From the NCBI RefSeq assembly GCF_026262505.1, contig NC_067206.1, positions 11,055,507 through 11,119,506 on the forward strand: 64,000 nucleotides of DNA, in the 5' to 3' direction. The stretch is from Trichomonas vaginalis G3. Taxonomy: Eukaryota; Parabasalia; Trichomonadida; Trichomonadidae. The notes beneath the pieces are model-generated. The model was not told the origin of the DNA. It saw only the letters and a list, made by a program, of their open reading frames with translations, and made no database searches. Positions within the stretch are counted from its first letter, which is position 1. Every line of letters begins with the position of its first letter. A program made the position numbers and the translations under genes. This document shows positions 47,444 through 57,536 of the stretch, in pieces.

Positions 47444-49675
47444 ATGATTAAACAACAGCAACTTAAGGTGCAAAGCGCCCAGGTCCTTCAGACCATTACA
47501 TACGCCATATATGCATATAATTCAAAGACGGCAGAACAAACGCAAAGGTTGAAATATGGAGATTTGGAGATAGTATTGAAAAATGACCATTTCGAATTCG
47601 TTTGCAAAGGTGGTGCAGTGATATCAAATATAAAAGAAATTTTATTTATGAATTCAAAAATTAAAGGAATAACGGATGATATAACATCAATTCCACCAGA
47701 AGAACAGAGATATTACGCATTAAATGCATTTCCTAAAGTTTTGAAGATTGGAAGATTTAATTTAAATGAGAAATTCATAGAAGGTTTCCTAAATGACATA
47801 ATGAAGAGGGTGGATAAGGAATATGTGGATAGTGAGTTAATGAAGAAAGCAGATAAGGAATACGTTAATACTGAATTAAATAAGAAGGCAAATTTGGTTT
47901 ATGTTGATGAAAAAGATAATGAAATTAAAGAAAAGGTTGAATGGTATCATGAATGGACATTGGAGACTTTTAAAGTTAAAGCTGATACAGAATGGGTTTC
48001 AGGATGTTTAGACCTTAAAGCAGATAAAACTTATGTTAACGATGAATTAGAGAAGAAAGCAGATAAAACATATGTTAACAATGAGTTAGAGAAGAAAGCA
48101 GATAAGGAAAAAGTTATTTCATTCATTAATACTGAGTTAGCAAAGAAAGCTGATATATCATTTGTTAATGAAGAAATAAAACAATCAGAGGTCTATTTTA
48201 CTCCACCATTTTTAAATTTTATGAAATCATCGGATAAAACCTTTGATATAGATTCTTTTGAATGGATATGTTTCGATGGAGTGACCACTTATTTATTTTA
48301 TACAGCTGGAGTGCTTTATTATTTTAAAACAAATGATTTTAAAAACTATGAATCATTTACTCCATCTGTTTGGAATCCTGATACACGAAAGCCAATCATT
48401 AATCCAAGAATTTTATATGTTGAATATAATAACGGTAAATTTATGGGAATGATAACGGTTGGAGATGATTTTTGCCCTTGTTATTCATTCGATTGTATCC
48501 AATGGTTCAAATGTAATTTAAATCAAGATGCTAAATTTAAATATCCAAATAATCCTATTAGATGCGTTAATAATAAATGGGTACTAATTTATGAAGTCAA
48601 TCAAATTTTCATTAGTGAGGATGGGATAAATTATTATATGTTTAGTATGATGTCATCAGATTTGGAAATTGATTATACAAGTAAATGGTATTACATTAAC
48701 AGCATGTATTTTATCCTACAAAATGATAAAATTTATAGATCATATTCAATACCATTTGGTCGTTTTGAACAAATTTTTCAAGCTGATGGAGACATTGAAG
48801 CTTTATGTTATGCTTCAAATGTTTGTGTTCTTGTTTCAGGTGGTATGGTCTATTCATATCCTGTAAGTTATAACAGACATATTTATTTATCACAGGATTT
48901 TTCAGAGGATCCAGAGAAAACACCAAGTTGGGAATTGGTTTATTCATTCACTCCAAAACTTACTCGAAATTATAGATTTACAAATTTATTTTATATTGAT
49001 GGGTATTTCATTGCTTTTGGATGTGGTAATTTAGTAAATATCAGTAGTGATGGAAGAAATTGGTCTGAAATCACAAAATTTCAAGATGTTAGAAAAGCAA
49101 TTTTCAAAAATAATACGTTAATATTGATAACAAGACCAGTTTTAATTTCTTACCCAAATTCAATATTATATAATAAATTCAATATTCATAATGGATTAAA
49201 TACAATTCTTGAGATGATTTACCCCATTGGTTCAATATATACATCAATGAATTCAACAAATCCAGCTGATGTATTCGGTTTCGGTACATGGCAACAAATA
49301 ACCGATCGTTTCCTCTACTGTGCTAATAGTTCAAAACAAACCGGTGGAAGTAAAACGATTACTGGCGAAAATTTACCTGCTCATAGTCATTATGTTAATT
49401 TAAACACTCAAGACTCGGGCTGGCATAGTCATACTTATACTAATTCGTTTGAATATCCTGATGGAAATAATGGATTTCCTAATGGATGGTCTGATAGAGA
49501 CGCTAGCAGGGGTAAATATTGGTATGGTAATAAAAATAGATGGAATGAAGGATATACTTCAAACGGTTCAGGTACACATTCACATAACGTTTCAGGATAT
49601 ACACAAACGACAGGAAGAGGTACAGATTACATGCCACCTTATATGACGGTTTATGCATGGTTTCGCGTTCAATGA
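47444..49675 (+). CDS. phage tail-collar-like fibre protein of outer Polinton (743 aa)
   Basis: ATG at 47444. A shaft of KKADKEYVN / KADKTYVNDELEKK repeats (~120-245) is followed by a beta-propeller-like middle with repeated WYYINSMYF/NGKFMGMITV/WNEIT-type strands (~250-590). A collar/tip follows: YPIGSIYTSMNSTNPADVF, GGSKTITGENLPAHSHY, GWHSHTY, GTHSHNVSGY and DYMPPYMTVYAWFRVQ. The tip matches phage tail-collar domains and the inner element's fibre. N-terminal LKVQSAQVLQTI is supplied by a double hairpin. It looks whole; likely receptor-binding virion fibre. Confidence 0.88.
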   Translation: MIKQQQLKVQSAQVLQTITYAIYAYNSKTAEQTQRLKYGDLEIVLKNDHFEFVCKGGAVISNIKEILFMNSKIKGITDDITSIPPEEQRYYALNAFPKVLKIGRFNLNEKFIEGFLNDIMKRVDKEYVDSELMKKADKEYVNTELNKKANLVYVDEKDNEIKEKVEWYHEWTLETFKVKADTEWVSGCLDLKADKTYVNDELEKKADKTYVNNELEKKADKEKVISFINTELAKKADISFVNEEIKQSEVYFTPPFLNFMKSSDKTFDIDSFEWICFDGVTTYLFYTAGVLYYFKTNDFKNYESFTPSVWNPDTRKPIINPRILYVEYNNGKFMGMITVGDDFCPCYSFDCIQWFKCNLNQDAKFKYPNNPIRCVNNKWVLIYEVNQIFISEDGINYYMFSMMSSDLEIDYTSKWYYINSMYFILQNDKIYRSYSIPFGRFEQIFQADGDIEALCYASNVCVLVSGGMVYSYPVSYNRHIYLSQDFSEDPEKTPSWELVYSFTPKLTRNYRFTNLFYIDGYFIAFGCGNLVNISSDGRNWSEITKFQDVRKAIFKNNTLILITRPVLISYPNSILYNKFNIHNGLNTILEMIYPIGSIYTSMNSTNPADVFGFGTWQQITDRFLYCANSSKQTGGSKTITGENLPAHSHYVNLNTQDSGWHSHTYTNSFEYPDGNNGFPNGWSDRDASRGKYWYGNKNRWNEGYTSNGSGTHSHNVSGYTQTTGRGTDYMPPYMTVYAWFRVQ
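47467..47494. repeat. double hairpin element inside fibre gene
   Basis: GGTGC-AAA-GCGCC then GGTC-CTTCA-GACC. Encodes KVQSAQVLQT near the fibre N-terminus; the integrase gene has the twin KVQNAEVLQT at 51836. Confidence 0.88.
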
Positions 49676-49737
49676 ACGCTCAATGTTTGTTTCACAAACT
49701 TTAGAACGGCATAATTTAAATTGTTATTTTAGTATAA

Positions 49738-49833
49738 ATGAAGATTCTACCATATGGTGTTATTGGAAGAGATAAAGATGGAAACCCAATATTTGATCCG
49801 AAGTTAAAATTAAAGTTACTGACAACAACTTGA
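49738..49833 (+). CDS. very short Polinton ORF (31 aa)
   Basis: MKILPYGVIGRDKDGNPIFD then PKLKLKLLTTT. A TATAA-like sequence and the element's AT box precede it. Possibly the start of a broken small gene; weak. Confidence 0.25.
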   Translation: MKILPYGVIGRDKDGNPIFDPKLKLKLLTTT

Positions 49834-49943
49834 AAAGTTGCTGAAACCAAAACAGGATGAAAAAAGAGAAAAATGAGAAAATGAGAAAATGAGAAAATGA
49901 GAAAGAAAAAAATTTAAATTATGCAATTTTATTTTTATCATAA

Positions 49944-50123
49944 ATGACAAAATTAATTAAGCCAACTATTTCTAAATTAATGATACCAATGAAATCATTT
50001 CATGGAGTACTTATCCCAGGTTCTTCACAATTAGCCGGGGCAAGTGTTGTGGCTCAAGGTGGAACATTAGCGAATCCATTCAAATTAACTAAAGATGAAC
50101 TTAATAAAATGATGATAAAATAA
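49944..50123 (+). CDS. small Polinton protein (59 aa)
   Basis: ATG at 49944 after TTTTATTTTTATCATAA. MTKLIKPTISKLMIPMKSFH, then a Gly/Ala-rich part (PGSSQLAGASVVAQGG) and KLTKDELNKMMIK. The spacing and upstream box suggest a real gene; role unknown. Confidence 0.45.
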   Translation: MTKLIKPTISKLMIPMKSFHGVLIPGSSQLAGASVVAQGGTLANPFKLTKDELNKMMIK

Positions 50124-50151
50124 CTGATAACAAAATTTTATTTTTATATAA

Positions 50152-50337
50152 ATGGATACCCCACAAGCTCAAAATTTACCACGAATCATAACAAGGGAGG
50201 AAATGATAAAAATGATGCAAGAACGAATTAAAAACAACAAACCACGAAAACCAAGAAGATGCGGTTATGCAGTAATGATGGAAAGAAGAACCCAGAAGGG
50301 TTCGGCGTCTCGAAGAGACGTTGTCGAAGAGGAATAA
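50152..50337 (+). CDS. small basic Polinton protein (61 aa)
   Basis: ATG at 50152 after TTTTATTTTTATATAA. Basic centre (KNNKPRKPRRCGYAVMMERR) suits nucleic-acid binding or a virion core peptide. The C-terminal TQKGSASRRDVVEEE is largely a double hairpin. Confidence 0.45.
   Translation: MDTPQAQNLPRIITREEMIKMMQERIKNNKPRKPRRCGYAVMMERRTQKGSASRRDVVEEE
50289..50320. repeat. double hairpin element inside 61-aa gene
   Basis: AACCC-AGAA-GGGTT then CGTCTC-GAA-GAGACG. Encodes TQKGSASRRDV. Confidence 0.85.
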
Positions 50338-50340
50338 AAA

Positions 50341-50661
50341 TTAAATTTGGATAGAGTTTAAAAATTCATCTTTATTAAATTCATCTCTTCCAATCAATTT
50401 ATTTATTCTATTAAATTCTTTTATTTTTGCTTCACTCAGTTTAAGGATTGAACGGTAAGTTTCTAATTTTTCGATTATTTCTTTCCTCTCTTTATCGTTT
50501 TCAATTACTTTAGTTTTATGGGCATCAGCCCCACCGCATTGCGGCTTCTTTTTGTAATAGCATATTTTTGATTTAATTCTGTTTAGTTTCTTTTTATATT
50601 CATTGTCTGGACTCTGAATCTTAATTGAATCAGGACTCTTGGATGCTTTGTTGTCACTCAT
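50341..50661 (-). CDS. small charged Polinton protein (106 aa)
   Basis: ATG at 50661 (MSDNKASKSPDSIKIQ). Basic middle (KKLNRIKSKICYYKKKPQ) and a helical Lys/Glu C-terminus (LETYRSILKLSEAKIKEF). A double hairpin gives KPQCGGADAHK. Unknown family; convergent with the small basic gene. Confidence 0.5.
   Translation of the reverse strand: MSDNKASKSPDSIKIQSPDNEYKKKLNRIKSKICYYKKKPQCGGADAHKTKVIENDKERKEIIEKLETYRSILKLSEAKIKEFNRINKLIGRDEFNKDEFLNSIQI
50520..50545. repeat. double hairpin element inside 106-aa gene
   Basis: GGGC-ATCA-GCCC then CCGC-ATT-GCGG (plus reading). Minus strand gives KPQCGGADAHK. Confidence 0.85.
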
Positions 50662-50680
50662 TTCTTACGAAATAAAAAAA

Positions 50681-52258
50681 TTAAATATTATTTAAATATA
50701 ATGGAGTAATAAAATAAATCGGAATTTCTATTAATTTATTGTCAACTTCAACTAATGCATTGCCGTTAATATATCTAACAAATTCAGCTATTGTGTCAAA
50801 TCTTCGTCTTCTTTTTGTCATTGATTTATCAGTTTTTCCATAATCGAGATGAATCAAAACTTTATCCCCTTGTTTAAAATTCATGAGCCCCGAATTAATT
50901 TGTTCACGTTTAACATCATTTAACCTTTCCATTTGCTTTCTAATATATTCCCATTCTTTTGAAATATCATTTTTCATTTCCACTGGTTTCATGTTTATAG
51001 TTCTATGCCATGTATTATTGTAATAATATACTAACTGCTGTATGATGGAGTCATGATTTCCATCCCAGTATATCTGACCGTTAACCCCTAACGCATCTCT
51101 AAGAGTTCTCATTACTGCATCAACTATTTTATTATGAAACGTATATGGAGAGGATGAAAAGTAAAAATTAATTTGTGGGAAATAATGAATCATAGCTGCC
51201 TGAAATCCTTTATCACCATCACCCCTTATATTATCTACTCTTTCATGATCTAGTAAGTATTGTATAGCTCTTCTTGTTTCCTGTTCTGTTTTCCCTTTCA
51301 CCGGAATGCAATATAAATATCTAGTGTTAATGTTAATGGCAAATAAATAAGTAACGTTTCCTTTTGAATATTCCAGATGATCTATTTCGTATGAATATGG
51401 ATATGGAGCAAATGAAGGGCGACTAAATTTTTCCTTTAACGGTTGAATTTTCGGGTCAGTTGGTTTATTTAATATCTTGAAATCCTTTTTAAAATCTTTT
51501 TGCTTCTTTGGTGATTGAAATGGATATAATAAAGTGAATGATGAAGGATTAACTGAAGGAGGAGGTACTGTCGTTGGAGGTTTTGGTGTTGCAAGTGGTT
51601 TAATTTTATCTGCTTTGATTTTGGATGATGAAGTTTTAGTTGTTGATTTTCCTTTCATTAATTCTGGATGTATTCTATTCATTTGTTTTAAATATGCTGT
51701 ATATAAAGGTTTGATATACTTTCCCGCTTCGAGTTTATGTTGAAGGATGAATTCCAAAAGTTGATCTTCATTTAAAAGTCGGGCTGAATATGGTTTAACT
51801 AATGAATCATAAATTAAAGCTTGTGCTTCATTTATGGTCTGAAGGACCTCGGCGTTTTGCACCTTTAGCTGTTGAACATTTGCTACTTTAGAGCTCGGCT
51901 TTTTCTTCTTTTGTTTTTGTTCCTTTGGTTTTTGCGGCTCAGGATTATATAATTTATATAATTCATCAATATCTTCTTCTGTTAATACTTTATTTTTGAA
52001 ATCTTTCAACTGTTTAAGTTGTGATTTAGTTTTTCCCTTTGTATATTCATTATTTTTAATTTTGTCTTTAATTTCAGAAATTATTTTATCATGATATTTC
52101 AAAATTTCATTTTTATAATACGAATAATAATAATCCATATCATCACCCGTTATATTTTTATTATGTTTTTGGAGATATGATTTTAATTCATAATAATTAA
52201 GAAAATTTTGATTAAGTACTAAATCATCAATTAAATTTTCTAAATCTGCGTTATCCAT
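50681..52258 (-). CDS. retroviral-type integrase of outer Polinton (525 aa)
   Basis: ATG at 52258. The N-terminal ~260 residues are helical and Lys-rich with a Pro-rich linker (TPKPPTTVPPPSVNPSS). The integrase core (~285-420) has the first Asp in YSYEIDHLEYSKGN, the second in NIRGDGDKGFQAA, and the later VMRTLRDALGV helix with NNTWHRTINMKPVEM. The C-terminal SH3-like tail (FKQGDKVLIHLDYGKTDKSM) is typical of Polinton integrases. It would join the element to DNA with 6-bp duplications. A double hairpin inserts KVQNAEVLQT in the N-terminal part. It looks whole. Confidence 0.87.
   Translation of the reverse strand: MDNADLENLIDDLVLNQNFLNYYELKSYLQKHNKNITGDDMDYYYSYYKNEILKYHDKIISEIKDKIKNNEYTKGKTKSQLKQLKDFKNKVLTEEDIDELYKLYNPEPQKPKEQKQKKKKPSSKVANVQQLKVQNAEVLQTINEAQALIYDSLVKPYSARLLNEDQLLEFILQHKLEAGKYIKPLYTAYLKQMNRIHPELMKGKSTTKTSSSKIKADKIKPLATPKPPTTVPPPSVNPSSFTLLYPFQSPKKQKDFKKDFKILNKPTDPKIQPLKEKFSRPSFAPYPYSYEIDHLEYSKGNVTYLFAININTRYLYCIPVKGKTEQETRRAIQYLLDHERVDNIRGDGDKGFQAAMIHYFPQINFYFSSSPYTFHNKIVDAVMRTLRDALGVNGQIYWDGNHDSIIQQLVYYYNNTWHRTINMKPVEMKNDISKEWEYIRKQMERLNDVKREQINSGLMNFKQGDKVLIHLDYGKTDKSMTKRRRRFDTIAEFVRYINGNALVEVDNKLIEIPIYFITPLYLNNI
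51836..51863. repeat. double hairpin element inside integrase gene
   Basis: GGTC-TGAAG-GACC then GGCG-TTTTG-CACC-type arms. Minus strand gives KVQNAEVLQT, the twin of the fibre copy at 47467. Confidence 0.83.
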
Positions 52259-52282
52259 TTATATAAAAATAAAATAAATGTT

Positions 52283-52771
52283 TTAAGGGTGCCCACCTCT
52301 TTGAATCATAGTATCAAAACCATTATTTACATATTGAATCGCATCATTAACGGTTCCTCCTTCTAAAACGGTATCAAATGGTGGAGTCCAGATTTCCTGA
52401 TGATGATCATAAAATCCAGCAAAATTAACCGTATTATTAGGTAAAATATGAATCTCAGCGGTATAGCTTCTATCTAAATTTGGATGCCTTATATGTATAC
52501 CATTACTACCCGGATAAAATCTCAAACATTGATTTTGTTGACGCATCAAATTATTGAAATTTCTTTCTTCAGGGGTGAATGTTCTTCTCCGTTGACGTTG
52601 TGGTGGTGGTGGTCGTTGTTGCGGCTGTTGATGCTGTGGTGGTGGTCGTTGTTGCGGCTGTTGATGCTGTGGTGGGATTTGAAAAATTCGTTGTGGTTGA
52701 TTATTTGGAATCTGAAAGTTAAAACCATTTGGTATAAATCGATTTGGTTCCTTTTGTCTCTTCTGTGGCAT
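52283..52771 (-). CDS. Gln/Pro-rich protein (162 aa)
   Basis: ATG at 52771 (MPQKRQKEPNRFIPNG). Tandem PPQHQQPQQRPP units at ~34-60 (a 30-bp DNA repeat), then RQRRRTFTPEERNFNNLM and a folded-looking C-terminus (AEIHILPNNTVNFAGFYDHH). Lies between integrase and PolB. Unknown function. It looks whole. Confidence 0.55.
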   Translation of the reverse strand: MPQKRQKEPNRFIPNGFNFQIPNNQPQRIFQIPPQHQQPQQRPPPQHQQPQQRPPPPQRQRRRTFTPEERNFNNLMRQQNQCLRFYPGSNGIHIRHPNLDRSYTAEIHILPNNTVNFAGFYDHHQEIWTPPFDTVLEGGTVNDAIQYVNNGFDTMIQRGGHP

Positions 52772-52799
52772 TTCATTAAAAATAAAATTTTAAATTGTA

Positions 52800-55700
52800 T
52801 TAAATAAATGGCATACAACATCCATTTTCACAACATACAGCCTTAGTGTGTGCTCCTGTTAATGCAGTCTTACCGATTGTTAAGCGAGTCATTGACCCGT
52901 TTTTAAGTTGTAAATTAATATTCTGACCATCGAAAATAACTTTATCATTTATTATATCCAAATAATTTTTAGGCGTTAATTGTTTATTTTGCCTTAAACT
53001 AACACCGTTCATTTTTTGTGCAATCTTTTTAAAATCACTTCCATCAATTGAACCGTTGAATGATGTATAACACTTAGGGCATAAAGCAACCATGTTATCA
53101 CCTTGTTTCTCAATTGCTAAACCCAATAATTTTTTCTCATGTGCTTTTTCTTCAGCTTTATTCTTTAATTTAGGTTTAAATTTCTCATCAAAACAGAAGA
53201 AATCAAAAGGTGCGAATTTGAAAATGTTTTTATCATAAAATTGTTTATCGGTAACAATTGCTTGAAATGCTTGAGTGTTAGGAAGATTTGGGTTGCCAGC
53301 GATTGCCCAATAAGATGAATCAGTATCACCTTCAATGAAATGAAAACGATTAACATCCATGCGTTTATACATAAAATCATAAATGAAAACTAAATACCAG
53401 TATTTTGCGTTATCTAAAGTGAAGAATGCCTCTTGTAAACATGTATCACATCTATAAAATCTATCTTTAAGCATCACTTGATATGTATCTTCACCTATTT
53501 CTCTTATGTTTTTAAACTTATTTGACATACATGCAACGCGTGCCTTCTGTGCATTCATTATTTTAGTCTTTGCGTAATTTTGTGTATTCATTGCATCTTA
53601 ACCATATGATCCATTAAGTGAAATCTTGCAAAATAAACTTTTTCCTTTATTTCCTTCTAATTCAGCCTTTTGTCTTTCGTTCATAAATTCGTTCGCAAAT
53701 TCATTAAAGCAAGTGTTTTTAGTAAATGTTAAAATTGATTGAATATCATCGATGATAAAATTAAACCTGTCGATTAGATACCATAGATAATAAGAAGAAA
53801 ATGGTTGATATTGGTTGTGTGTTGATGCTAACTGAGTTAATTTCCTCTGTTTCTGGTCAACTGGTAGATTGTTTGATTTCATGTAATTATACATAAAACT
53901 GCCAATTGTTTTTTCATCTGTGATAATATCTAAGTTTCTTATTATCGGTAAAAAGTTTATGTAATCATTAATGTATTTTTCATCAATGTGACCCTTTACT
54001 TCAGCCACGAATAAAGTATTTTTCTTTCTAATAATTCCCAGTGCTTTTGCTTTCTTTGTTGCTGTATCACAAATGATAACACCATTCAATCTTCCCGGCA
54101 TATACATTTTATGGTCAGTATATTGAATGAAATCATGAGGATTAGATGAAAATGATGAAGGATATAATGAATTAAAGTCAACACCAACGAAATGAGTCAT
54201 AATGTTGGAAGTGTCCTCATTTGATACAGTTTTAGTTTCTGGACTATATGAAAGTTTATTAATGTGCGTGATTCCTTTAAGATTAACACGATGTTGAACA
54301 TTTGATAGACCACCAGTAATTCCATTACGGAGAATGTGATAAGCTTCAACTGAATCTAAAGTCATTGGTAAATTATTTTTTAATGCATAATTTCTTAAAT
54401 TGATTCTTAAACGTTGAACATCTTCATCTTTATTTGATTTTACGACATTGCAATAACAACACATTAACTGACAATTTTCTTTAGTATGTGGTTTTTCATT
54501 ATCTATTCTATCTAATGTTGGTTTATTAGCATATGTAAACGCTTTACCACACATTTTGCATTTAGATGAAAGGATTAAATCGTGATAGTATTGAAAATCA
54601 TCCATTGAAACATTATTTTTAGTATCCCTTTCTGCTTTTTCATCTTGTTTCTTATATGATTCAATTTTATATTTCCAATACTTTTTCGTTAATTCAAAAC
54701 TTGATTCTATCTCTTCCTCAGGATATTTTTCATTAGGATTAAAGTCTTTATATGCTAAAGCGTAACGAATCATTGAAGCATTCGATGATAAAGAAAGATT
54801 ATGAAGCATATCAATTTTATAAACAAATGTTTCTTCAATAATTTTATCGATTGGGTCAATCATAATTTCAACATCTTTATTGCAATAATGAATAAAATAT
54901 TCTAATCTATTCTTAAAGTTTTTAGCATCATTGAGATATATTTGATAATCACTATCTGATATAGTTTCTTGGGTTAATGCTGAATAAAATGAATCTTTCG
55001 TGAATGGTTCCTCTTTATATAATTCTTCTTCGTAATTCTCCCATGTGATAAATTGATAAGGGAAAAAGGATTTAACACGTGATTTATTGTTTCCGAAATC
55101 TTGAGTGAATTGGTCTAATGTCCCACCCGCTATATAATTTCTGATGTCAATAAATCTCAATTCATATGGAGCGTTTGTTTTCTTTACTATGATTTGCTTA
55201 AATTGAGAAGAAGAACCCAGCATTGATTTTATTTTCCATTTTGCAGTGTTTAAATCACGAAGAATTAATTTTAAATCAAACTTTCCCGAATTAAAACCTA
55301 TGATATTCACTTTATTGAATTCCTCATCTAGAAGTTCTTTAAATGCTTCCTTCTGTTTTTAATTTAATGTATGGGACAAAGTCCCTGCCGTTTGCGACTT
55401 CAATAATTCATTGTATTGACTCATATTTGATTTAGCAACTAATGAACAGGTTGAAAATAAAAACTCAATCCAATCAGAAATAAAAGAATCACTCGAAGTT
55501 AAGCAAAAATTCCTCGTATATGTTTTCTCATTTAATTTAACTGTTGATGATACCATGAATGGTTTTAATTAAGCGTTCAAAGTTGCACACTCAGAAAGTT
55601 GTAATTCTTCTTTAGTCTCTAATGTTTCAAAGTCAAAAGTAATATAATATCTTGCCGGTTTATAATATTTCTGCAAATTGTGAGCTAATAACCACTGATA

Positions 55701-56267
55701 TATCTTCTGTTTCGTAATATGTGGTGCATATGGTTGCTGGGTCTTTTGCAATTGAACGTCTTGAATTAATCTTCCATTATTTTCTTTACATTTCTCACAA
55801 TGCTTTAAAAATCTTCTTTGGTTTTTCCTTTCTGGATCATCGCGGATAGAATAAACTTCTTCTTTACAATATGGACAAACTTTATAGCCGGTGAGTGCTT
55901 CAACGTCTGTTATTCTGTCAGCGTGAAGTTTTCCACATGGACTCTGTGTTAATAAAATATTTACTGTTTCAAATTCTGGATCTATCATTATTGATTCCAC
56001 TAATGGAAAGTCTACCTTATTTATGTCCACGTCTTCTGGTTGAGGATCACAATAATAGAAATCAATATTAACATTTAACATTCTCGCTAATCTCTCACTT
56101 TCTGATGAAATGTCAAACCCTTCATATGCATCTATTGCTTCATTTAAATAGCTTCTACGAGTTTTAGGATTAACACCATCAGGAATGTTATAGAAGCGTT
56201 TAAATAACCTTCTACCTTCTGCTCTAATTTGATTATCATTCATTTTAGCTGTTCCGTTTTTGTTCAT
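52800..56267 (-). pseudogene. protein-primed DNA polymerase B of outer Polinton (broken)
   Basis: Family-B polymerase motifs appear in the right order on the minus strand: exonuclease motifs (YITFDFETLE; IIGFNSGKFDLKLI; YCNKDVEIMI), polymerase motif A (FVGVDFNSLYPSS), motif B (KISLNGSYG) and motif C (IEGDTDSSYWA). A Cys-rich zinc-type region precedes Exo I (VCPYCKEEV, HCEKCKENNG). Between Exo III and motif A lies an HNH/endonuclease VII-like insert (CKMCGKAF; LDRIDNEKPHTKENCQLMCC). Polinton PolB uses a protein primer to copy the linear element. Broken, about three breaks. Confidence 0.88.
55373..55398. repeat. double hairpin element in PolB region
   Basis: GGGAC-AAA-GTCCC then GCCG-TTTG-CGAC. 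Minus strand gives KSQTAGTLSH. Confidence 0.8.
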
Positions 56268-56315
56268 TTATGTAAGAATAAAAAATTAAAAAATAAATAA
56301 AAATAAAGTTTATTT

Positions 56316-57423
56316 TTAAAGTCCGTAAAATGAATTAAGAACACATAAATTTTTATCATCTGCGACGTGACGAATACATTTTAATTTACTCAAGAATGCG
56401 TACCCTGATACATTAAATCTAATTCCTGTCTTATTTAATTTCACAACTTTGAAAAGGAATGTATGAATAGCTATAAAATGATAAGAAGATGTTTTATGGG
56501 TTGCTTCCATTTTTTCTGAAATAAATGAATAAATATAATGTTTATAAGTTTTCATATCTTTTATGTTCTTAATAACGAATGGTATAGACCTTTTCCACTT
56601 CATCTTCCTTCGGTGCTGTTCTTTCATATGAAACAATATTGGTATCTTCAACAATGAAACCACAATCACACAAAATTTTATATGTTCCAATGGTTTCTTT
56701 TGATATTTTATCTAATAAATCAAAAACTTTATCAACACCTGTGCATTTATTTAAATAATAATTTGTGTAAATATCATGATCTTCTTTCTTAATCGTATTA
56801 GTTGCATATGTCACGTTTTTAAGAGCTTTTTTGAATTTTTCGGAATCTAAAGGTGGTGAAAGTAGGATACAGGGGTATTCTTCATTATCAATAAATTGTA
56901 ACTTATATTTACGAATAAATTTAGTACCTTCTTCTGAAAGTGTTTCGTCTATTTCACCATCTAATAAATTTTGTGTTGATTCTGAGACATAATTTTTATA
57001 TCTTTCTTCATGAGATTTCTGAACTTCTGATTCTGAAGCTGGGATATTCATTAAACCCTCTATTTCATTTTCATTATATTTTTCAACTTCTCTTAATTCC
57101 TTAATTCTTTCATCTATTTCATCTCTTATTTTTTTCAGTCTTTCAATTTCATTGTATTCATCATCTTTAATCCGTTCTTCATAATATTCGGGGAAAACAT
57201 CAGGTTCTTTAGGTTTTTCTTCTTCAGATGTAGGATATAAGAAATTTATACCATCATCTTTATTCCTTTTTCCATCATAATCTAAATCATTTAATAACTC
57301 GGCAAATTTTTGACAATTTTTTAAATAATATTTATTAACTTCATAACCCACCTCCTCTAATATATCCTTTATTTCCTCGTTTGTGAATCCTAATTTTTTA
57401 ACGTTGTTAGTTTTGACGCTCAT
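56316..57423 (-). pseudogene. acidic Polinton protein upstream of PolB (broken part)
   Basis: ATG at 57423 (MSVKTNNVKKLGFTNEEIKD) after a TTATTTTTTTATTTTGTA box. Acidic helical middle with coiled coil (ERLKKIRDEIDERIKELREV) and a Cys-containing end (ILCDCGFIVEDT). Position next to PolB would suit a terminal protein or polymerase partner, but nothing in the sequence proves it. Broken, about one break. Confidence 0.45.
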
Positions 57424-57536
57424 TTCATACAAAATAAAAAAATAAAATAATAAACATAACTAAGTTTTAATTTTTCGTAAGAAGTTTATTTTTTAAAAAT
57501 TTTTTTATTTTTTATTTCATTATGGTAGTGAATCTT

